A DNA stretch of 64,000 nucleotides from NCBI GenBank assembly GCA_900470155.1, contig UBZT01000010.1, positions 62,001 through 126,000 of the forward strand, read 5' to 3'. Of the stretch, positions 59,948 to 64,000 are shown one piece after another; position 1 is the first letter of the stretch; each line of letters begins with the position of its first letter. The notes under the pieces are model-generated. The model did no database searches and was not told the origin of the DNA. It worked only from the letters and a program-made list of their open reading frames with translations. This stretch comes from Hyphomicrobiales bacterium (GTDB lineage: Bacteria; Pseudomonadota; Alphaproteobacteria; Rhizobiales; Rhizobiaceae). A program made the translations under genes and the position numbers.

Positions 59948-60427
59948 ATGCTCGAACGTCTGCAATCCTTTTTTCAATCGATGACGCAAGACCGCCCCCC
60001 GGCGGTTTTCGCGCCTGATGATCCTCGCATTGCTGTCGCTGCCCTCTGTTTTCAGGTGATGGAAGCCGACGGCGTGGTCCGCGATGCAGAAAGGAAGAAA
60101 CTGCGCGCGATCCTGCAGGAGCAATACGATCTCGATGAGGCCAAGCTTGAAGCCCTGATTGCCGCCGGCCAGGAAGCGGAAAGTGAAGCTGTCGATTACT
60201 ATCGCTTCACCACCGATCTGAAGCGCCACCTGGACGAACCGGCCCGTGAACAATTGATCGGCATCCTCTGGGACATCGTCTATGCCGACGGAAGCCGTAG
60301 CGAGATGGAGGATCACGCCCTCTGGCGCGTTGCCGACCTGCTCGGCGTCTCATCGCGTGGACGGGTGATCCAGCGCCAGGAGGCCGAAGCCCGCGCGGGA
60401 CTGGGAGCAAGCGACGATGCTCCATGA
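59948..60427 (+). CDS. TerB-family protein
   Basis: A 159-residue TerB-like (tellurite-resistance/DjlA-type) helical protein. It has the family's acidic metal-binding pattern MEADGVVRDAERKKL and the matching later repeat VYADGSRSEMEDHALWRVADLLG. It is soluble. Genes of this type follow hemY in many rhizobia; the function is unknown and tellurite resistance is not implied. Its end overlaps the next gene's start by 11 bases. Confidence 0.87.
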   Translation: MLERLQSFFQSMTQDRPPAVFAPDDPRIAVAALCFQVMEADGVVRDAERKKLRAILQEQYDLDEAKLEALIAAGQEAESEAVDYYRFTTDLKRHLDEPAREQLIGILWDIVYADGSRSEMEDHALWRVADLLGVSSRGRVIQRQEAEARAGLGASDDAP

Positions 60428-61145
60428 CCCGACACGCAGCAGGGTAAAACAGCCTATCCTGATCGTCCTGCACCAGGAGCGATCGAGCCCAGGCCGTGTC
60501 GGCCAGATGCTGGAGGAAAAAGGCTATCCACTCGACATTCGACGACCCGTACTCGGGGAAGCCTTACCGTCGACGCTGGTCAATCATGCGGGTGCGGTGG
60601 TTTTTGGCGGACCGATGAGCGCCAATGATCCCGACGATTTCGTCAAGCGCGAGATCGATTGGCTGGATATCCCGCTCAAGGAAAACAAGCCTTATCTTGG
60701 CATTTGTCTCGGTGCGCAGATGCTGGTTCGCCATCTCGGTGGCAAGGTCGAAGCCGATCGCGAGCAGCGCACGGAAATAGGCTGGTATCAGATCCGCCCG
60801 ACGGAGCATGGCCGCCTGCTGATGCACTGGCCGCAGATGGTCTATCATTTCCATCGCGAAGGTTTCAGCCTGCCGCAGGGCGCCAAACTTCTGGCAGAAG
60901 GCGACGTTTATCCGAACCAGGCGTTTCGCTACGGCACGAACGCCTGGGGCGTGCAGTTCCACGCCGAACTGACCCGCGCCATGATGCATCGCTGGGTCGT
61001 GCATGGCGCACACCGTTTCGTCCTGCCCAACGCACAACAGGGCCGTGACCACCTTGACGGACGCATGATCTTCGACGCGCCGCTCAAGGCCTGGCTATCG
61101 AACTTTCTCGACCTGATATTCGAGAAGTCTCATTTGCCCGCCTGA
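60417..61145 (+). CDS. Class I glutamine amidotransferase-like protein
   Basis: A 242-residue type-1 glutamine amidotransferase domain. The nucleophile Cys is in LGICLGAQMLV, and the His-Glu pair in GVQFHAELT. It stands alone without a synthetase domain, in the GuaA-glutaminase-like group often annotated as GMP synthase paralogue or gamma-glutamyl hydrolase. Its substrate is unknown. It overlaps the terB gene by 11 bases and the convergent MFS gene by 16. Confidence 0.88.
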   Translation: MLHDPTRSRVKQPILIVLHQERSSPGRVGQMLEEKGYPLDIRRPVLGEALPSTLVNHAGAVVFGGPMSANDPDDFVKREIDWLDIPLKENKPYLGICLGAQMLVRHLGGKVEADREQRTEIGWYQIRPTEHGRLLMHWPQMVYHFHREGFSLPQGAKLLAEGDVYPNQAFRYGTNAWGVQFHAELTRAMMHRWVVHGAHRFVLPNAQQGRDHLDGRMIFDAPLKAWLSNFLDLIFEKSHLPA

Positions 61146-62377
61146 GGCTCCGGCGCTTCCAGACTGTCGATCTTGCGCAGTTGCGGAAAGCCGAACGCCC
61201 AGAGCCCCGCAACGGCCAGTGTGCCGACGCCACCGACGACCACGGCTGCGACCGGACCGATGAAATGCGCCATCGTGCCGGCGCGAAACTCGCCAAGCTC
61301 GTTCGACGCCCCGACAAACACCATGTTGACTGCATTGACGCGGCCACGCACCTCATCCGGCGTCCAGAGCGCGATCAGCGTTTCGCGCACATACACCGAC
61401 GCCATGTCGGCAGCCCCCATCAGCATCAGCGCAAGGATAGACACCCAGGCGGTCTGCGACAGGCCGAACATGATCGTGCCGACACCGAACAGGGCCACGC
61501 CGACAAACATGAACACACCGGCATTGTGGCGAACCGGATAGCTTGCCAGCGCAATGGCAACGACAATCGCGCCGATGCCCGGCGCCGCGCGCAACAGCCC
61601 AAGGCCCCATGGCCCGAGCGTCAGGATATCGCGTGCAAAGACCGGCATGAGCGCGACCGCGCCGCCGAGAAGTACGGCAAACAGATCAAGCGAGATTGCC
61701 CCGAGCACGATCTTCTCACCGAAGATGAAGCGGAAGCCGGCCAATAGCGTGTCCTTTGTGACCGCCTTGCTCGACATACGCTGGGCAGGCCGCTCAACCA
61801 GGAAGACCAGAACGGCAGCCCCGAGAAAAAACGCCAGCGACATCGAATAGGCGAGCACCGGACTTGCGCCATACAGCAATCCGCCCGCAACCGGGCCGAT
61901 GATCGACGCGGTCTGCCAGGACGAAGAATTCCAGGCCACCGCATTGGCAAGATCCGCGGTCGGCACCAGATTGGGGGCGAGGGACTGGACCGCGGGTGCC
62001 GCAAACGCCCGCTCGATCCCGAATAGGACGAGAATGGCAAAGACGATTGTCGGCTCGAATGCGTCCGTCAGCGTCAGACCCAGCATGGCCGCAGCACAAA
62101 GAGAGCTCAGCACCATGCAGGCAGCAACGATCGCCCGGCGATTGTAGCGGTCTGCAACGGAACCCGTGACGAGGATCAGCAGCAGGGCGGGGAGAAACTG
62201 CACCAGCCCTATCAGGCCGAGATAGAAGGCGCTGCCGGTCTGGTCGTACATTTGCCAGCCCACCGAAACGCTGAGGATCTGGGTGGCAAAGGCACCCAGA
62301 AAACGGGCAAAGAAGAACCGCGCATAGGACTTGTGCCGGAACGCAGCAAAGCGGTCGCCGGCGGAAGAAGGGGTCAT
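61130..62377 (-). CDS. MFS exporter (EntS/MFS_3 type)
   Basis: A 415-residue major facilitator with about 12 transmembrane helices. The loop 2-3 motif reads VADRYNRRAIV, and the GIERAFAAPAVQSLAPNLV segment in the fourth helix region matches the EntS/MFS_3 branch of drug and siderophore exporters. The substrate is not evident. The ATG at 62377 (MTPSSAGDRF) is taken as start. It runs convergent to the haem-operon amidotransferase with a 16-base overlap. Confidence 0.9.
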   Translation of the reverse strand: MTPSSAGDRFAAFRHKSYARFFFARFLGAFATQILSVSVGWQMYDQTGSAFYLGLIGLVQFLPALLLILVTGSVADRYNRRAIVAACMVLSSLCAAAMLGLTLTDAFEPTIVFAILVLFGIERAFAAPAVQSLAPNLVPTADLANAVAWNSSSWQTASIIGPVAGGLLYGASPVLAYSMSLAFFLGAAVLVFLVERPAQRMSSKAVTKDTLLAGFRFIFGEKIVLGAISLDLFAVLLGGAVALMPVFARDILTLGPWGLGLLRAAPGIGAIVVAIALASYPVRHNAGVFMFVGVALFGVGTIMFGLSQTAWVSILALMLMGAADMASVYVRETLIALWTPDEVRGRVNAVNMVFVGASNELGEFRAGTMAHFIGPVAAVVVGGVGTLAVAGLWAFGFPQLRKIDSLEAPEPQAGK

Positions 62378-62505
62378 GGGACAACTTTCAGAAACAGCGG
62401 GACAAACGAGCCCGTTAAACATGATTTCGAATGCGGGCGCCCCATCCACTTGTCCGTTAAGTCGCCAATGTCTACATCTCTGTCAACCAAGAAATGGAGA
62501 CTTGA

Positions 62506-62796
62506 ATGCTTGCGCTATTTCAAACCATCGATCTCGTACTCAGCATCTTCACCTGGATTCTGATCGGCAGCGCGATCTTCTCGTGGCTCTACGCCTTCAA
62601 TGTCATCAATTCGAGCAACCGCTTCGTCGCGTCGCTCGGGTCGTTCTTCTACAATGTCACCGAGCCGGTCCTGCGCCCGATCCGTCGTTTCATGCCCGAT
62701 CTCGGCGGCATCGACATTTCGCCGATCGTGGTGCTGGTGCTGATCTTCTTCGCCCGTTCGCTGCTGTGGAACACGATCTACCCGCTGGTGGCGTGA
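62506..62796 (+). CDS. YggT family membrane protein
   Basis: A 96-residue YggT protein with two transmembrane helices (about residues 6-28 and 71-92) joined by the conserved [19 protein letters not shown] and [17 protein letters not shown] loop. YggT proteins are implicated in envelope and osmotic stress and in factor assembly near the division site; function is not firmly known. Its stop overlaps the GTG start of the next gene (GTGA). Confidence 0.93.
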   Translation: MLALFQTIDLVLSIFTWILIGSAIFSWLYAFNVINSSNRFVASLGSFFYNVTEPVLRPIRRFMPDLGGIDISPIVVLVLIFFARSLLWNTIYPLVA

Positions 62797-63107
62797 ACAA
62801 GCCCTACCGTCTTTGTGCCGACCATCTGCTGCTCGCCATACGGCTGACGCCGAATGGCGGGCGTGACGTACTTGAAGGCGCAGAGACGGCCTCCGACGGA
62901 CAGGTTCATCTGAAGGCCAGGGTTACGGCCGTGCCCGAGAAGGGAAAGGCCAACAAGGCCTTGATTGCTCTGATCTCCAAAGCATTGCGCTGCCCGAAGT
63001 CACTGATAGAGGTCGCTTCTGGCGACACCTCCAGACAAAAAATCCTCCGGATCGATGGCGACCCGGAGGATTTGGCGGAGAGGCTTGAAGCCCTTCTGGC
63101 TCGCTAG
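62793..63107 (+). CDS. DUF167 (YggU) family protein
   Basis: A 104-residue DUF167/YggU protein. It has [14 protein letters not shown] near the N-terminus, then the hallmark [18 protein letters not shown] and [12 protein letters not shown]. The GTG start overlaps the yggT stop, so the two are translationally coupled, a common pairing. Function unknown. It ends 3 bases before the convergent ppa gene. Confidence 0.93.
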   Translation: MNKPYRLCADHLLLAIRLTPNGGRDVLEGAETASDGQVHLKARVTAVPEKGKANKALIALISKALRCPKSLIEVASGDTSRQKILRIDGDPEDLAERLEALLAR

Positions 63108-63110
63108 AGC

Positions 63111-63647
63111 TTATTTCTTTTCTTCGTTGGCGCGCTGAATCGATTCGAGGATTAACTGCTTGGCGACATCCACGTCGCGCCAGCCGCCGATCTTGACCCA
63201 CTTGCCCGGCTCGAGATCCTTGTAGTGCTCGAAGAAGTGCTGGATCTGCTTGAGCGTAATTTCCGGCAGGTCGGTATAGTTGGTGATCTTGTCGTAACGG
63301 CGGGTCAGCTTGGGAACCGGAACGGCGAGGATCTTTTCATCCATGCCGCCATCGTCTTCCATCAGCATGACACCGATCGGACGAACATTGATCACGCAGC
63401 CCGGCACCAGCGGGCGTGTGTTGCAGATCAGCACGTCAAGCGGATCGCCGTCGAGGCAGAGCGTATGCGGCACGAAACCGTAGTTACCCGGATAGGTCAT
63501 CGGGGTGTAGAGGAAGCGGTCGACCACCAGCGTGCCGGCTTCCTTGTCCATTTCATACTTGATCGGTTGACCGCCAACCGGAACTTCAACGATGACGTTG
63601 ATGTCGTCAGGCGGATTCTTGCCAATGGCAATTGCATCGATGCGCAT
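63111..63647 (-). CDS. ppa: Inorganic pyrophosphatase
   Basis: A 178-residue family I soluble pyrophosphatase. It has the metal-binding motif DGDPLDVLI, plus [15 protein letters not shown] and [11 protein letters not shown]. It hydrolyses pyrophosphate from biosynthesis in the cytoplasm. It is monocistronic; the 218-base gap upstream (63648-63865) should hold its promoter, and no other gene was seen there. Confidence 0.98.
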   Translation of the reverse strand: MRIDAIAIGKNPPDDINVIVEVPVGGQPIKYEMDKEAGTLVVDRFLYTPMTYPGNYGFVPHTLCLDGDPLDVLICNTRPLVPGCVINVRPIGVMLMEDDGGMDEKILAVPVPKLTRRYDKITNYTDLPEITLKQIQHFFEHYKDLEPGKWVKIGGWRDVDVAKQLILESIQRANEEKK

Positions 63648-63865
63648 TTTGGACCCCGTGGGAGTGTTGAAATCCCGCGTTTCCTAAAGCGAAAGATGGC
63701 GCATTGCAACACGGCTTTGGGCGAAGCTTGGGAATGGTAAAGAGCAGAAGCAATCCCGATCGCGATCACAGGACTGCACGGGTGGGAGGAATAGCACCAA
63801 TAGTAGCGGCTGATACGGTCGCGTCAACGAAAGCTTTCGCCGTGATGCCTAGGAAAAAGTCAGGC

Positions 63866-64000
63866 TCAGCTCCAGACGAAACCCAGCTTCTTCAGATGCA
63901 CGTCGTCGAAATCTTCCATGCCTTCGACAGTATCGATACCCCCGTTTGAGCGGAAGAAGCCGGCAGCGATGTCGCTATCTTCCAGGCACCAGACGACCAT
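63866..64000 (-). CDS. 3' end of a gene, possibly GNAT acetyltransferase (5' end beyond the window)
   Basis: The minus-strand frame is open from the window edge to a TGA at 63866-63868, giving 44 residues that end HLKKLGFVWS. The stretch contains AGFFRSNGGIDT, which resembles the C-terminal FYRSLGG-like segment of GNAT acetyltransferases. The ATG at the very edge may be internal. The coding call rests on composition and this weak likeness. Confidence 0.45.
   Translation of the reverse strand: MVVWCLEDSDIAAGFFRSNGGIDTVEGMEDFDDVHLKKLGFVWS

Noticed and set aside
59948..60427. TerB-like gene as a tellurite-resistance locus
   Set aside because: No other ter genes are present, and stand-alone TerB-like proteins are common in rhizobial haem operons.
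63704..63949. A plus-strand 81-codon open frame near the window end
   Set aside because: It has no ribosome site or family likeness and runs across the ppa upstream region and antisense to the better-supported minus-strand C-terminus.

Overview
The window looks like core chromosome of an alphaproteobacterium in the Rhizobiaceae (Agrobacterium/Rhizobium-like). The reasons are the mdh-sucCDAB-lpdA operon, an F1-only atpHAGDC operon, a mitofilin-like gene inside a hemC-hemD-hemY operon, an Omp19/Inh-type lipoprotein, and a TTAA-N7-TTAAC CtrA-type box. I saw no tRNA, rRNA, IS element, prophage or CRISPR. Coding density is very high and the longest gene-free stretch is about 290 bases.

Layout. 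1-7.2 kb: the 3' end of tamB, an Lrp/AsnC regulator divergent from arginase, then a soluble double-PAS chemoreceptor with its own cheW. 7.3-16 kb: an NAD-dependent molybdenum formate dehydrogenase operon (fdsG-fdsB-DUF4287-fdsA-fdhD-fdsD), preceded on the same strand by a LysR regulator and an L-lactate dehydrogenase. 16-21.3 kb: a second LysR regulator with an aldehyde dehydrogenase, an enolase-superfamily sugar-acid enzyme and a GMC oxidoreductase. The 7.3-21.3 kb block reads as a metabolic insert between otherwise core genes. 21.4-26.3 kb: F1 ATP synthase. 26.6-34.7 kb: priA, an orphan AAA ATPase, a PlsC-like acyltransferase, xerC, a TraB/GumN protein, DUF2867 and cytochrome b561.

34.8-51 kb is a near-complete oxidative TCA block on the minus strand: sdhCDAB, then zapE and a lipoprotein gene, then mdh-sucC-sucD-sucA-sucB, three small genes (MAPEG, secreted hypothetical, SDR) and lpdA. 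51.3-55.2 kb: a His-rich secreted protein behind the CtrA box, and the tsaD-gpsA-yciI-EVE-methyltransferase operon. 55.2-61.1 kb: hemC-hemD-mitofilin-hemY-terB-GATase. 61.1-64 kb: an MFS exporter, YggT and DUF167 proteins, ppa, and the 3' end of a further gene.

The genes fit together as central respiration. Formate, lactate, sugar acids and arginine feed carbon and electrons in; the TCA enzymes and complex II process them; ATP synthase and haem synthesis serve the respiratory chain. The most interesting non-coding signals are a structured sucD-sucA intercistronic leader in which a hairpin appears to set the ribosome-binding-site spacing, a perfect CtrA-type box upstream of a small secreted protein, a perfect 11-bp palindrome ahead of the mdh operon, and several strand-specific terminators. 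I found no clearly new defence or mobile system. The best candidates for undescribed biology are the DUF4287 gene embedded in the formate dehydrogenase operon and the sucA leader.
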